DNA of 41,891 nt from Methylotenera sp. RIFCSPLOWO2_02_FULL_45_14 (GCA_001803395.1 MHBU01000033.1:9445-51335); one strand, 5' to 3'; numbered from the stretch's first letter, positions 26,540 to 36,800 are shown. Notes: a model not told the origin generated them from the letters alone. Numbers and translations are program-made.

Positions 26540-27946
26540 ATGCAAGCATTCCCCATTTTTTTAAATATCAAAAATCGTTATTGTGTTGTAATCGGCGGCG
26601 GTGATGTGGCTGCGCGTAAAATTAACATGCTGCTTAAAGCCGACGCTGATGTGACGGTTGTTTCGCCAAGCGTGGTTGATGCAATACAAGTGCTAATCGA
26701 AGATAAAAAAGTTAAGCTTATTAAAGCACATTTTGAACAAAGTCAGCTAGTAGGCGCATGTTTGGTGATTGCTGCCACGGATAATCAAGCTGTTAACGAA
26801 GCCGTTTCTCGCGATGCACAAGCCCTGAATGTTCCCGTCAATGTCGTCGATGCACCAGATTTATGCACGTTTACCATGGGGTCGATTATTGAGCGTAGCC
26901 CGGTGGTGATTGCAGTTTCTAGCGAGGGCAATGCGCCCGTGCTGGCACGTTACATTCGCACCAAAATTGAGACGATGTTGCCTGCGGGCTATGGGCGTAT
27001 TGCTGAAATAGCAGGTGAATTTAGAGATAAAGTAAAGCTCAAGTTTGCCACAACGCAGGAGCGGCGTATTTTTTGGGAAGACGTATTGCAAGGCCCTATG
27101 GTCGAGCGCGTATTGTCTGGCCAAGAACAAGCAGCGCGTGAGTTGCTGCAGCACTTAATTGATGACCCAGATATTGCAGCCCATAAAGGTGAGGTGTTTT
27201 TAGTGGGCGGTGGCCCTGGCGATCCGGATTTACTCACATTTAGAGCGTTACGCCTGATGCAGCAATGTGACATTTGTGTGTATGACAAACTGGTGAGCCC
27301 AGAGGTGATGGCGCTGGTACGGCGTGATGCAGAGCTGATTTATGTGGGTAAGTCACGCGACCAGCATACGTTGCCGCAAGAGGAAATTAACGAACTTTTA
27401 GCTAAGTTAGCATTGCAAGGTAAGCGTGTGTTGCGCTTAAAAGGCGGTGATCCATTCATATTCGGCCGTGGCGGTGAGGAAATTGAAACCTTAATGGCAC
27501 GCGGCGTGCCGTTTCAAGTGGTGCCAGGCATTACCGCAGCTAATGGTGTTTCTAGCTATGCGGGTATTCCGCTTACGCACCGTGATTACGCCCAAGCCTG
27601 TTTGTTTATAACTGGGCATTTAAAAGCCAAAGAGAACTCAAAAGAGCTCACGTTAGATTTGGATTGGGTGGCGATGTCTCGCCCAAGGCAAACCGTCGTG
27701 ATCTATATGGGCTTGGTGGGTTTGGCGCAAATATGTGAAAAGCTGATTGAACATGGAGTGCCTGCTGATATGCCCGTTGCCGTGGTGCAACAAGGCACAA
27801 CACAAAGGCAAAAGGTGGTGGTTGCTACCTTGGCTGACTTGGCTGAAAAAGTAACTGCAGCGGGTTTAAAACCGCCTTGCTTAACCATTATTGGTGAAGT
27901 CGTAAAATTGCGAGAGAAATTGTCTTGGTTTGAGCCTAATTCTTAA
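26540..27946 (+). CDS. cysG: Siroheme synthase CysG (trifunctional)
   Basis: 468 residues combining two enzymes. The N-terminal ~210 residues are the precorrin-2 dehydrogenase/ferrochelatase (FLNIKNRYCVVIGGGDVAARK with the NAD glycine motif; EGNAPVLARYIR). From about residue 216 comes uroporphyrinogen-III C-methyltransferase: VFLVGGGPGDPDLLTFRAL, VYDKLVS, RLKGGDPFIFGRGGEE, VPGITAANG, and TVVIYMGL. It makes siroheme for sulfite/nitrite reductases. Its last 11 bases overlap the convergent sensor kinase gene. Confidence 0.95.
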   Translation: MQAFPIFLNIKNRYCVVIGGGDVAARKINMLLKADADVTVVSPSVVDAIQVLIEDKKVKLIKAHFEQSQLVGACLVIAATDNQAVNEAVSRDAQALNVPVNVVDAPDLCTFTMGSIIERSPVVIAVSSEGNAPVLARYIRTKIETMLPAGYGRIAEIAGEFRDKVKLKFATTQERRIFWEDVLQGPMVERVLSGQEQAARELLQHLIDDPDIAAHKGEVFLVGGGPGDPDLLTFRALRLMQQCDICVYDKLVSPEVMALVRRDAELIYVGKSRDQHTLPQEEINELLAKLALQGKRVLRLKGGDPFIFGRGGEEIETLMARGVPFQVVPGITAANGVSSYAGIPLTHRDYAQACLFITGHLKAKENSKELTLDLDWVAMSRPRQTVVIYMGLVGLAQICEKLIEHGVPADMPVAVVQQGTTQRQKVVVATLADLAEKVTAAGLKPPCLTIIGEVVKLREKLSWFEPNS

Positions 27947-29243
27947 TAGGAATACTCAGCCGTGCCTCTAGCCCACCCTCTGGTCGGTTAATCAGCTCAA
28001 GTTTGCCATGGTGCAGTTTTGCAATGCGGTCAGCAATGGCAAGGCCTAGCCCGCTACCGCCTGCGTTGCTACGTGCGGTATCAAGTCGCTCAAATGGTTT
28101 TAGCAATTTTTTAACGTGGCTTTCAGGAATGCCAGGACCATTGTCAAATATGCTAATCACAATACAATCTGCCATAATTTGACTGGTCACGCGCACATGC
28201 CCGCGACCGTAGGCATAGGCATTACCAACCAGGTTGTCTAATAAGCGTTGCATCGCCAGCGGCTTGACCGGCACAACGTAAGTGGGCGCTAACTGCACCA
28301 CTAAATCGCGCCCAGCGCGCGCTTGGCGGTCATGCAGTGCCTGCAACAGCGTATTGATGTCTATCATTTGTGTAGGCTCGCCTTCTACTCCTTTCACAAA
28401 ATCTAAAAACTGATGAATGATGTTGTCCATATCGGCAATGTCTTGAATCATGCCAGTTTTTAAGCTGGCACAATTTTCATCGGGCAGCATTTCTACTGAT
28501 AGCCGTAATCGTGCTAAAGGGGTGCGAATATCATGTGAAACCCCCGCTAAAATCAAGGTTCTTTCTGCATCAAGTTCTGCTAATGAATCCGCCATTTTAT
28601 TAAAAGTGTCGTTTACTTCACGTAGCTCAGCAAAGCTACCCTCAGGCAGTTTTTCTGGGAGCTCACCCTTGCGAAGCCTGTTGGCAGCATTCATGAGTAA
28701 GTGTAGGGGGCGGTTAATCCGCGCCGCAATGAAATAGCCACCAGCAAGTGAGAGTAGCAGCACCAAGACCACCCACCCCAGCCATTTCCAGGGGAATGGT
28801 CGGTCTACATGAATGCGTGGAATCACCACCCAGAAGTCATCCATGCCAATACCAAAACTCACCCAAAGCCCCTCAATACCGTAATGATTAACGGTAATAA
28901 TCGTTTCAACCCCTAGCCGTTCACGAATTTTATCCGCCACCATATTGATAAACGGATCAGCTGGCAGTGGCTCAATTTCCTCCATAAAGTCTGCTGAATA
29001 CACACGCACACCTTCTTTACCTGTGAGTTCAGAAAGTAGCGCCAAACGTAAACTTTCTTGCGAGGCAATGAGCGACGCACGCGTGTAGTTGACCACGGTA
29101 ACCGCTTGCAGCGCGGTTGCTTCTGCGCGCGGACCACGTTCAAAATACTCAAAGATTTGCAATGAGGCAACTTGCCCAATCGCCAATAAAATAGCGATAA
29201 GCAACATCACTCTAGCGAGTAGGGTATTGGGTAAAAGACGCAA
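27936..29243 (-). CDS. EnvZ-like sensor histidine kinase
   Basis: 435 residues. Membrane helices at about 10-30 and 152-173 enclose a periplasmic sensor loop; a HAMP domain (about 172-225) leads to the dimerisation domain with phospho-accepting His237 in AGVSHDIRTPLARLRL, then the ATPase domain with N box (LLDNLVGNAYAYG), G1 (DNGPGIPE) and G2 (GGSGLGLAI). The architecture and SHDIRTPL sequence match the EnvZ group. It lies 101 bp after the OmpR-like gene. Stimulus unknown, possibly osmolarity as for EnvZ. Confidence 0.9.
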   Translation of the reverse strand: MRLLPNTLLARVMLLIAILLAIGQVASLQIFEYFERGPRAEATALQAVTVVNYTRASLIASQESLRLALLSELTGKEGVRVYSADFMEEIEPLPADPFINMVADKIRERLGVETIITVNHYGIEGLWVSFGIGMDDFWVVIPRIHVDRPFPWKWLGWVVLVLLLSLAGGYFIAARINRPLHLLMNAANRLRKGELPEKLPEGSFAELREVNDTFNKMADSLAELDAERTLILAGVSHDIRTPLARLRLSVEMLPDENCASLKTGMIQDIADMDNIIHQFLDFVKGVEGEPTQMIDINTLLQALHDRQARAGRDLVVQLAPTYVVPVKPLAMQRLLDNLVGNAYAYGRGHVRVTSQIMADCIVISIFDNGPGIPESHVKKLLKPFERLDTARSNAGGSGLGLAIADRIAKLHHGKLELINRPEGGLEARLSIPIKN

Positions 29244-29344
29244 TTCTGATGGCAGCTTAAATGTTGAGAGTTAACAAGGGTGCAAAGTGAAAAAATTTAA
29301 TTTAATAAAATCCTAAATGTGTATTAAGGGGAGTCTCTATAAAG

Positions 29345-30070
29345 TTAATGATCAGCTTCACCATCGGGTATGAATACATAACCAAACCCCCACATGGTTT
29401 GCAAATAGCGCGGGTGTGCCGGGTCTGGTTCAATCAGTTTACGCAAGCGCGACACTTGCACATCAATGCTACGGTCAAATACATCTAGCTCTCGCCCACG
29501 CGCCAGTTGCATGAGCCTATCGCGTGACAATGGTTGGCGTGGATGATCAACAAATACTTTGAGTAATGCAAACTCACCGCTAGTAATAGCAATTGCGGTG
29601 CCATTTTTGCTTAAAGAGCGTGTGGAAGCATTAAATGCAAAGTCACCAATGGTGACACTTTCAGCGTTACTAGCGGGTGCGCTGGGGACTAAACGTTCAT
29701 GCCGGCGCAGCACAGCGTTGATGCGAGCTAACAATTCACGCGGGTTAAACGGTTTAGGCAAATAATCATCGGCGCCCATTTCAAGCCCGATAATACGGTC
29801 AACTTCATCGCCACGTGCGGTTAGCATCACAATAGGTATCATTGCACCAGAGCCACGCATTCTGCGGCAAATAGATAAACCATCTTCGCCTGGAAGCATT
29901 AAATCTAACACGAGTAAATCAATGGTGTCGGTGGCTAGCGTAGCATCCATCTCTTTTGCGTCTGCCACGGCCTTAACGTTAAAACCTTGCTCGGTTAGGT
30001 AGCGTTGTAATAACTCACGTAATCGCACATCGTCATCCACAACTAAAATCTTTTTATTTTGCTCAACCAT
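29345..30070 (-). CDS. ompR: OmpR family response regulator
   Basis: 241 residues from the ATG at 30070, chosen over an upstream TTG because GGGGA stands at the right distance. The receiver domain has the acidic pair at residues 12-13, phospho-acceptor Asp56 in LVLDLMLPGEDG, and the conserved lysine in YLPKPFNPREL. The DNA-binding winged helix (about 140-235) contains LTSGEFALL-type sequence, LSRDRLMQLARGRELDVFDRSIDVQVSRLRKLIE given here as its key parts SRDRLMQ, FDRSIDVQ and SRLRKLIE, and ends with YLQTMWGFGYVF. Partner of the kinase downstream. Confidence 0.9.
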   Translation of the reverse strand: MVEQNKKILVVDDDVRLRELLQRYLTEQGFNVKAVADAKEMDATLATDTIDLLVLDLMLPGEDGLSICRRMRGSGAMIPIVMLTARGDEVDRIIGLEMGADDYLPKPFNPRELLARINAVLRRHERLVPSAPASNAESVTIGDFAFNASTRSLSKNGTAIAITSGEFALLKVFVDHPRQPLSRDRLMQLARGRELDVFDRSIDVQVSRLRKLIEPDPAHPRYLQTMWGFGYVFIPDGEADH

Positions 30071-30343
30071 TATTTTCCCCAACTAGGATTGTACTCAGCG
30101 ATGTTTTCATTTAATCTAGACTATATTGAAAAGTCAGGTCACGCAATTAAATTTTCAATGCTGACAAAGTGTAAGCTAATTTGGATAAACATTAAATGCT
30201 CAAGTAGTAAACTAACGAAGTTTTTTGTAGTAAAGATCATAACCATAACTTTTTACAAATTCTTACAATTTGGCGACTTGCTGAAACATTCAGTTTACAA
30301 TCGCAGTTCATGATTATGCGACTTGAATCCTGCTGGTTAATGT

Positions 30344-30985
30344 TTGAAAGTTGAATCCTTGAATTTGATTTTGAAAAACAATTTATCAATTGCCAAACAC
30401 CTATGCTTAACCTTATGTGTTGGACTAGGCGTTTCTTTTAGCGTGAGCGCGGGTGAACGCAGCAATCAATTTTATCCTACAGAAGATAAACCAAGGCGCA
30501 TATTAGATGTAGAGCAACCCATAGCAGACGAAAAAGTGAGAGTTGAGGGTATGCAACAAACGCTTAATCTAAACTTTAGCCCGGAACATCGAGAGAGATT
30601 ACGTAAGGCGTTAGAGGACTACGCGCGTTCCGTTGACTCAAGCCATGACCAAATTGAAGAGCGTCGTCGCGCGATGAAAAAAAGCATTGAAGCTCGGTTT
30701 TCAGATGCCGATAACGATAATGATGGCACCCTTGATCGACAAGAGGCTACAGAAAAACTGCCACAAATTGCCAGGCATTTTAGTAGTGTAGATACTAATC
30801 AGGATGGCTTGATTTCATTAGATGAACTGCTAGAAGCGCAAGCCCGCATAGTGGAGCGCAGAAAAGCCTCAGAAGCCTTGTTAGAAGCTGAAAAACAACA
30901 AAAGTTACTTGAAGCAGAAACGCTGCCTGTTGATAAGCGCAAAAACAAACAGGCAACAGACACCGCAAAAAAACGTTCGATATAG
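30344..30985 (+). CDS. Secreted EF-hand calcium-binding protein
   Basis: About 213 residues from a TTG at 30344; another TTG at 30359 is possible and no ATG fits, so the start is uncertain. A hydrophobic signal sequence lies at about residues 18-36 (ending SVSA). The mature part is highly charged and helical. Two EF-hand loops are visible: DADNDNDGTLDRQE (about 126-139) and DTNQDGLISLDE (about 150-161), both with good calcium ligands. The C-terminal ~50 residues are a Lys/Glu/Ala helix. Probably periplasmic. It is divergent from ompR, with a 273-bp shared upstream region, so it may be controlled by that system. Confidence 0.8.
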   Translation: MKVESLNLILKNNLSIAKHLCLTLCVGLGVSFSVSAGERSNQFYPTEDKPRRILDVEQPIADEKVRVEGMQQTLNLNFSPEHRERLRKALEDYARSVDSSHDQIEERRRAMKKSIEARFSDADNDNDGTLDRQEATEKLPQIARHFSSVDTNQDGLISLDELLEAQARIVERRKASEALLEAEKQQKLLEAETLPVDKRKNKQATDTAKKRSI

Positions 30986-31499
30986 TCAGGATAGTGAATC
31001 CGAAAATCAGGTGTTTTTTTGTTAGATCTTACTCGCTTATTATTAGTCGTTAATTGGCGTTTATTCTTTAACCATTTGAAATATAAGTGTTTATTAAAAC
31101 ACCATTTGGGGTATTTTATCCCACATCTTAAATGTAGAAAAACTAAATCTTCCCAAATGCTGTTTAAACTTAATCTCGGCATCACCTTGAAAAGATACAA
31201 AACTGACACCAGTTGCAATCTAAAATCGTATTCTTTTCTTGCATCCCTAAGCAAATTTATTTTTCATAATTATGTAACGAAACAAGAAATAAAATAGTGA
31301 TGCCTAAATGCTGAATGTGCGTTTTACTATGACCAACCAAGTTGATTTGATTGGTTCACGGTTGTCCTCATTTCATTGAATGTCGGTTTTATAGCAAGCA
31401 TATTTTGAATTTAATCTACCTAATATATCAGGGCCGTCAGCGTGGACGTAGTAAACATCGGTCGTCAGCCTAGCACTTCTTATTCTGGTTGATCTTTAG
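30986..31499. other. Gene-free AT-rich stretch
   Basis: No credible gene in about 510 bp. The open frames here lack ribosome sites and have low-complexity, Lys/Leu/Phe/Ser-rich translations. A weak dyad AACCAA/TTGGTT stands near 31335-31360. It separates the EF-hand gene from the decayed fic locus and may be degraded coding DNA. Confidence 0.5.
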
Positions 31500-32347
31500 T
31501 TATGATTTCTGCCCTGTATTACCCATCAAAATGTCATTTGTAGCAATCGTTTGCACTGCGGTTTGTTCTACCGCTTCTAGCATATACGCATATACAGCAC
31601 CCAATCTTCCCAGCTGTCATCCACGCGCACGGTTTGCAGCAAACGGTAATAGTCTGCCTTGGTGTGCACAATGTGGCTGCTTAGGTACAACACGGGAATA
31701 TCCAGCAAGCCTTCTTTCACCAAATACAGCACATTCAAAATACGGCCTGTACGGCCATTTCCATCGTAAAACGGATGAATGCTCTCAAACTGGTGATGAA
31801 TCAACGCCATCTTAATTAACGGGTCTACAGCAAATAATCCTGCATCATTGATAATGCATTCTAAGTTCCGCATCAAAGCTACAATCTCGGCTGGATCTTG
31901 CGGTGGCGGTAACACTGTTTACACGCCACCATCTTTTAACGCAGTACCTGGCAGCTTACGAAAACCCGCATTGTTGCGTTCCAGTTCGGCCTGAATCTCG
32001 ATAATATGGTTGGCGGTAATCAACCCGCTTTGCTTGACTTGCTCAAACCCCACACGCAAAGCCTGACGATAGCGCAACACCTCTTTTGCAGCTGGGTTGG
32101 CAAACGCTTCTGGCAGCACATCATCTTTAAACAACTCATCATGCGTGGTGATGATGTTTTCAATTTCAGAGCTGTCTTTCGCTTCTTGCAAGCTCAGCGT
32201 ATTGATCAAAATACCCTGATTTGGAATCGACCCCGCAATGCCTTTCAGCTCCGCCAAGCGACGGCTGCTGATGGCCAGTTTTTTTAATATCGCAGGCGAT
32301 TAAAAACGCGCTACGTTTAATTGCTCAAGTGGGTTGATAGTATGCAT
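31500..32347 (-). pseudogene. Fic-domain protein, inactivated (2 nonsense codons and 1 frameshift)
   Basis: Reading the minus strand from ATG 32347 (GAGG site upstream) gives MHTINPLEQLNVARF, then a TAA at 32300-32302, then continuous in-frame Fic N-terminal sequence (RRLAELKGIAGSIPNQ, LQEAKDSSEIENI), a second in-frame TAA at 31919-31921 after ALKDGGV, and the Fic core with an intact AMPylation motif HPFYDGNGRTGR. Near the end, GCATATAC is tandemly duplicated (31580-31587, 31588-31595), shifting the frame; restoring it gives YMLEAVEQTAVQTIA, the expected continuation, which soon ends at 31500. The C-terminal ~100 residues of typical Fic proteins are missing. Fic enzymes transfer AMP to target proteins and are often toxin-like. 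All lesions agree with pseudogene decay. Confidence 0.88.
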
Positions 32348-32368
32348 CCAACGTTTTCCTCACCATAT

Positions 32369-32466
32369 CATGTATAGAAAATGCTAATTTTTAGATATAC
32401 TAACTCAAACATGTATAGAAAATGCATTTTTTTATACATGTGGAGATTAATACATATAGAAAACGG
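32369..32466. promoter_or_regulatory. Operator-like repeats upstream of the fic pseudogene
   Basis: CATGTATAGAAAATGC occurs perfectly twice (32369-32384 and 32410-32425, 41 bp apart) and once degenerately (CATATAGAAAACGG, 32453-32466). An inverted copy, ATGCATTTTTTTATACATG (about 32422-32440), overlaps the second copy and makes a dyad with CATGTATA/TATACATG arms. The set lies just upstream of the fic start and includes TATACAT sequences that could serve as -10 boxes. It looks like binding sites of a repressor controlling fic; the regulator is not in the window. Confidence 0.55.
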
Positions 32467-32498
32467 GCTTTTGTATCACTTGTTTAGAGTCCTCATCG

Positions 32499-32846
32499 TT
32501 GCGGGATAAGTTTGCTAAATTGATGCAATCTCTGCATGGGATATGTAATCCTATGACAATATTTTTAGAAAAGTCCATCAACAGTATATCGAAATTCATT
32601 ACACAGTATTTTATGAGGACTGGAGCGGAGGTGCAGGCAACCTGTTTTAAATTAGAAGGAAATAAACGCTTCGTTACATTGATAGAATCGGAACCGCTAA
32701 AGCGGTTCCGTTACTCCAATGTTTTAGAAAGCAATTTAATTGCTCATATTTCCAAAATCACAGGCAACGTGGTGGTGAAAATTTACTGGAGATTTCCAGT
32801 TCAGCTTCACAAAGGCTCAATATCAGCAGATAAAAAAATAATCTAG
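32499..32846 (+). CDS. Hypothetical small protein, start uncertain
   Basis: An open frame of 115 residues from TTG 32499; ATGs at 32523 and 32553 are alternatives (107 and 97 residues). None has a strong ribosome site. The translation has normal amino-acid use (for example ATCFKLEGNKRFVTLIESEP and GNVVVKIYWRFP, which read like beta strands) and no membrane segment or known motif. I do not recognise the family. It may be a real small gene of an accessory region or a remnant. A second short frame begins one base before its stop ends. Confidence 0.4.
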   Translation: MRDKFAKLMQSLHGICNPMTIFLEKSINSISKFITQYFMRTGAEVQATCFKLEGNKRFVTLIESEPLKRFRYSNVLESNLIAHISKITGNVVVKIYWRFPVQLHKGSISADKKII

Positions 32847-32944
32847 TGAACGATGATTTCTATTTTTTGGATGTGCAGGACTTAGATAAATCCAAAATCG
32901 GTTATAAAGTTTCTGAAGCGTCTTGGGGCGAATTTGAAAGATAA
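32846..32944 (+). CDS. Possible 32-residue peptide or gene remnant
   Basis: GTG at 32846 shares one base with the TAG stop of the frame before it. The peptide runs NDDFYFLDVQDLDKSKIGY and ends WGEFER before TAA. Its composition is protein-like and acidic, and the stop-start overlap would allow coupled translation, but no ribosome site or family is recognised. It may equally be the 5' remnant of a longer decayed gene; 32945-33250 after it holds no gene. Confidence 0.25.
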   Translation: MNDDFYFLDVQDLDKSKIGYKVSEASWGEFER

Positions 32945-33250
32945 AAAAGGGATCTAAGCACATATTAAGGTGGGTACGTCGCCGCTGTTTGGTATCACCC
33001 AAAGATGTCATTTGTTAGTAATTAAAAAAAGCTGCGACAATTCGTTACATCATAGTAAGAAAATTGTAACTCTGTTAAATAGTAGGCTATTAAATACATA
33101 GCTTCCCGTGGTAATCCCCCGTGACACTTAGAGGAAAAGTGAGTCGGAGATCAACTTTAATTAACAGCCAATTAACCAGAACCAACTATTGAAACTAGAT
33201 GCAATTTGATCAAACAAGTTAATGTCATGTCCCTTAATAAGGAGCACCAA

Positions 33251-33856
33251 ATGAATAACATATCCCTTGGCTTTACATCGGATTTATTCCCACAGGGGAC
33301 ACATATCTGTTACATCTACAAGGACGAGGAAGAGCGCAAGGAAGTCATTGCCAAGTTCGTTGAAAGCGGCCTGCTTGGCGGTGAACTGGTAGGGTATTTC
33401 GTGGATGCAATTTCCCCGGCAGAAATGCGCGATCATCTGTCTTCGCTTGGCATCTCGCTTTCGCCGGGTGCAAAGCAAGAGCAACTCGCGATTTCTGACG
33501 CTGTGAAAACCTATTGCTGCGATGGGTGCTTCGAACCCGCAGCCATGCTGGAGAAAGTGGGCGAGTTCTATCGCCGGAGCCAGACAGAGGGTTACAACGG
33601 AGCGCGCGCCACGGGTGAAATGGCGTGGGCGCTGCGTGGAATTCCAGGGAGCGAGAAGCTGATCGAATATGAGTCGCGCCTCAATCTTCTGGTGGAACAA
33701 AATCCGATTACGCTGATATGCCAGTATGACGCCAATCGATTTGATGGCGCCACGATTTACGATGTCCTGAATGTCCATCCGATGATGATTGTTCGCGGCC
33801 AGGTGGTGCGCAATCCATATTATGTGCCGCCTGCCGAATTTCTGGCATCGCTGTAA
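33251..33856 (+). CDS. MEDS (DcmR-type sensory) domain protein
   Basis: 201 residues from the ATG at 33251, which has GGAG six bases upstream; earlier in-frame starts lack support. The whole protein is a MEDS domain: QGTHICYIYKDEEERKEVIAKF, GLLGGELVGYFVD, GYNGARATGEMAWALRG and LICQYDANRF. MEDS was named from methanogen sensors and the dichloromethane-response regulator DcmR of methylotrophs. There is no DNA-binding or kinase domain, so it probably acts as a stand-alone sensor that passes a signal to the GGDEF/EAL protein encoded 18 bases downstream. GC-richer than surroundings by eye. Confidence 0.85.
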   Translation: MNNISLGFTSDLFPQGTHICYIYKDEEERKEVIAKFVESGLLGGELVGYFVDAISPAEMRDHLSSLGISLSPGAKQEQLAISDAVKTYCCDGCFEPAAMLEKVGEFYRRSQTEGYNGARATGEMAWALRGIPGSEKLIEYESRLNLLVEQNPITLICQYDANRFDGATIYDVLNVHPMMIVRGQVVRNPYYVPPAEFLASL

Positions 33857-33874
33857 GCAAAGGCTGATCTCCTG

Positions 33875-36800
33875 ATGCCCACCACGGACGCCCAATCAAT
33901 AGCACTGGGAAAATTGTTGCTCATTCAGCACGCTTTGGAGGTGCTGCCGAATGAAACATCAATAGCCTCTTTTTTGTGCCGATCCTTCTCCACCATCCCG
34001 GGTGTGAAGGACGTGCATGTCTGTATCCGCGGCGTGCTCACGCCGGACGATGCGATGTACCGGGATCTCTGCCGTGCTTGTGAAGATTGCCGGGAAAATG
34101 GATCGCCGCTAGCCACACCGCCGTCAATCAAGCTCTTCATGCTGCGTACCTCACATCAAGTCTACGGCGCACTCTTCCTCTCCTTCGACAACGAGGATCA
34201 GTTCACCTTCTGTCAACCCTATTTGGCGAATACGGCGAATACAGTCGCGACATTGCTCGAGAGCCGCGATCATGTTCATCAGCTTCATGTGGCGAACGAA
34301 CGGATTCAGCGCGGAAGCGATGAGTTGGAAGCTCGGGTTAAACAACGCACGGCAGACTTATTGCGCGCCAATGAAGAACTCCAGCGTGAGATGTCTGAAC
34401 GCAAGGTGGTCGAAGAAAAGAATCAGCGGCTGACCCAACTTTACGCCGCATTGAGCCAGTGCAATGAGGCTATCGTGCGCTGCACCCTTGAAGCGGAACT
34501 GTTCCCGCAAATATGTCGCATCGCGGTAGAGTCCGGCGGCATGAAAATGGCGTGGATTGGCTTGGTGGACGAGGCGAGTCAGCGGGTCAAGCCGGTTGCC
34601 TTCTACGGCGAAGGTGCAGAATATCTGGAAGGCATCCAGATTTCGACGGACGCCGATGATCCGTCTGGGCGTGGTCCGGGCGGTACCGCTATCCGCGAAA
34701 ATAGACCGTTCTGGTGCCAGGATTTTCAGCATGACCCTGCATTAACGCCGTGGCATGAGCGCGGCGTGCGCTTCGGTTGGGGTTCTGCGGCCGCGCTGCC
34801 GTTGCTCAGGAACGGTGTGGGCATTGGTGTTTTTGTACTATATGCCGACGAGGTCAACGCCTTCGACGAAGCCGCGCGCAACCTGCTGGTTGAAATGGCG
34901 ATAGATATTAGTTTTGCACTGGACAACTTCGCTCGCGAGGCAGAGCGCATGCAAGCGGAAGGCGCACTTGCTGATTCAAAAAATTTGCTCAAGGCCATCA
35001 TTGACACAGCACCCATGCGCATTTTCTGGAAAGATAAAGAATTACGTTATCTGGGTTGCAATCCCTCTTTTGCCAAGGATGCAGGAGAAGCCGAACCAGC
35101 GGATCTACTCGGCAAAGACGACTACCAGTTGGGCTGGCAGGAGCAGGCGGAACTATACCGCGCCGATGATCGACAGGTCATGGACACAGGCATCCCCAGA
35201 CTTTCCTATGACGAGCCACAGACCACGTCTGATGGCAAAACCATCTGGCTGCGCACATCCAAAGTACCACTACATGATGCTGAAAACAAAATGATAGGCG
35301 TACTTGGCGTCTACGAGGATATTACGGAGCGCAAACTTACCGAGATCGTACTGCAACATAGCGAGGATAACCTCAATCGTGCTCAGGCCGTTGCACACGT
35401 CGGAAGTTGGCATCTCGATGTCAATACTAATCGGCTTGAGTGGTCGGCGGAAACTAATCGTATATTGGGCATCCCAAGGCAAGAAACTATTGATCTGGAT
35501 ACAATGATTTCTGCCATACATCCCGATGATCGCGAAATGGTGCTCAAATCCTGGAACGAGGCGCTTGCTGGCGCAGCTTACGACGTTGAGCATCGAGTCG
35601 TGGTGGATGGGGAGACTCGCTGGGTAAGGGAGCGAGCCGAAATCGAAAGGGACTATCAAGATCGCCCTATATCTGGCATTGGTACCGTACAAGACATCAC
35701 TGAGCGCAAGCAAGCCGAGGAACGCATTCAACTGCTAGCGTATTTTGATCAACTCACAGGGCTGCCGAACTGGACGTTGTTCAACGACCGCATTAACCAT
35801 GCCCTTAGCATGGCTCAGCGTAGCAATGTGCCTTTGTCAGTGCTATATCTTGACCTCGACCAGTTCAAGAATATCAACGATACGCTCGGCCACCGCATCG
35901 GCGACGCGTTGCTGATAGAGGTGGCAAAACGCTTGAAATCGGCAGTGCGTGAGGAAGATACGCTGTCACGTCAGGGTGGGGATGAATTCGTTCTGGTATT
36001 GCCGGGCACCGATGCCGACGGTGCAGCGCATGTGGCTGAGAAATTACTGGAGGCAGTCGCCCATGCCTACCAGATCGAACAATATGAATTGAACATTACG
36101 ATCTCAATTGGCATCGCCATGTACCCCAGCGACGGCGCAGATTTTGAGTCGCTCTACAAGTGCGTCGACGTTGCGATGTACCGCGCCAAGCGCGATGGGC
36201 GCAACACTTACCGGTTTTTTACGCAGGAAATGCAGACGCATTCAGCTCGCACTTTGCAGCTGGAGAACGCCCTGCGTCATGCGCTGGAACGCGACCAGCT
36301 GCGGCTGCATTATCAGCCCCAGGTGTCGTTGCATGATGGGCGCATCATCGGTGCGGAAGCGTTGCTGCGCTGGCAGCATCCCGAGTTGGGTGCGGTTTCA
36401 CCGGCTGAATTCATCCCGATCGCGGAGGCCAGCGGCCAGATTCTGCAAATTGGTGAATGGGTGTTGCGTAGCGCTGTGCATCAGTTAAAGAGCTGGATGG
36501 ACAGCGGCATTGAGCCGATGATCATCGCGGTTAACCTCTCAGCCGTGCAGTTCCGCCATCCTCGCCTGCCTGAATTGGTCACGCAGATTCTTGCAGAGAC
36601 GAAGCTGCCGCCGCAGTATCTGGAGCTGGAGCTGACTGAGGGTGTCGCGATGGATGACCCGCTCAGAGCCATCGCGGTGATGGACGATCTGCACGAACGC
36701 GGTGTGCGCATGTCGATTGACGACTTCGGTACCGGCTATTCTTCGTTGAGTTATCTCAAGCGCTTCCAGGTCTACAAGCTCAAAATCGACCAGTCCTTCG

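Noticed and set aside
31019-31297. 92-residue open frame after the EF-hand gene
   Set aside because: TTG start, no ribosome site, low-complexity Leu/Lys/Phe composition; treated as non-coding.
33060-33250. Possible c-di-GMP riboswitch before the MEDS gene
   Set aside because: I looked for the conserved GEMM core elements because of the GGDEF/EAL gene but could not find them.
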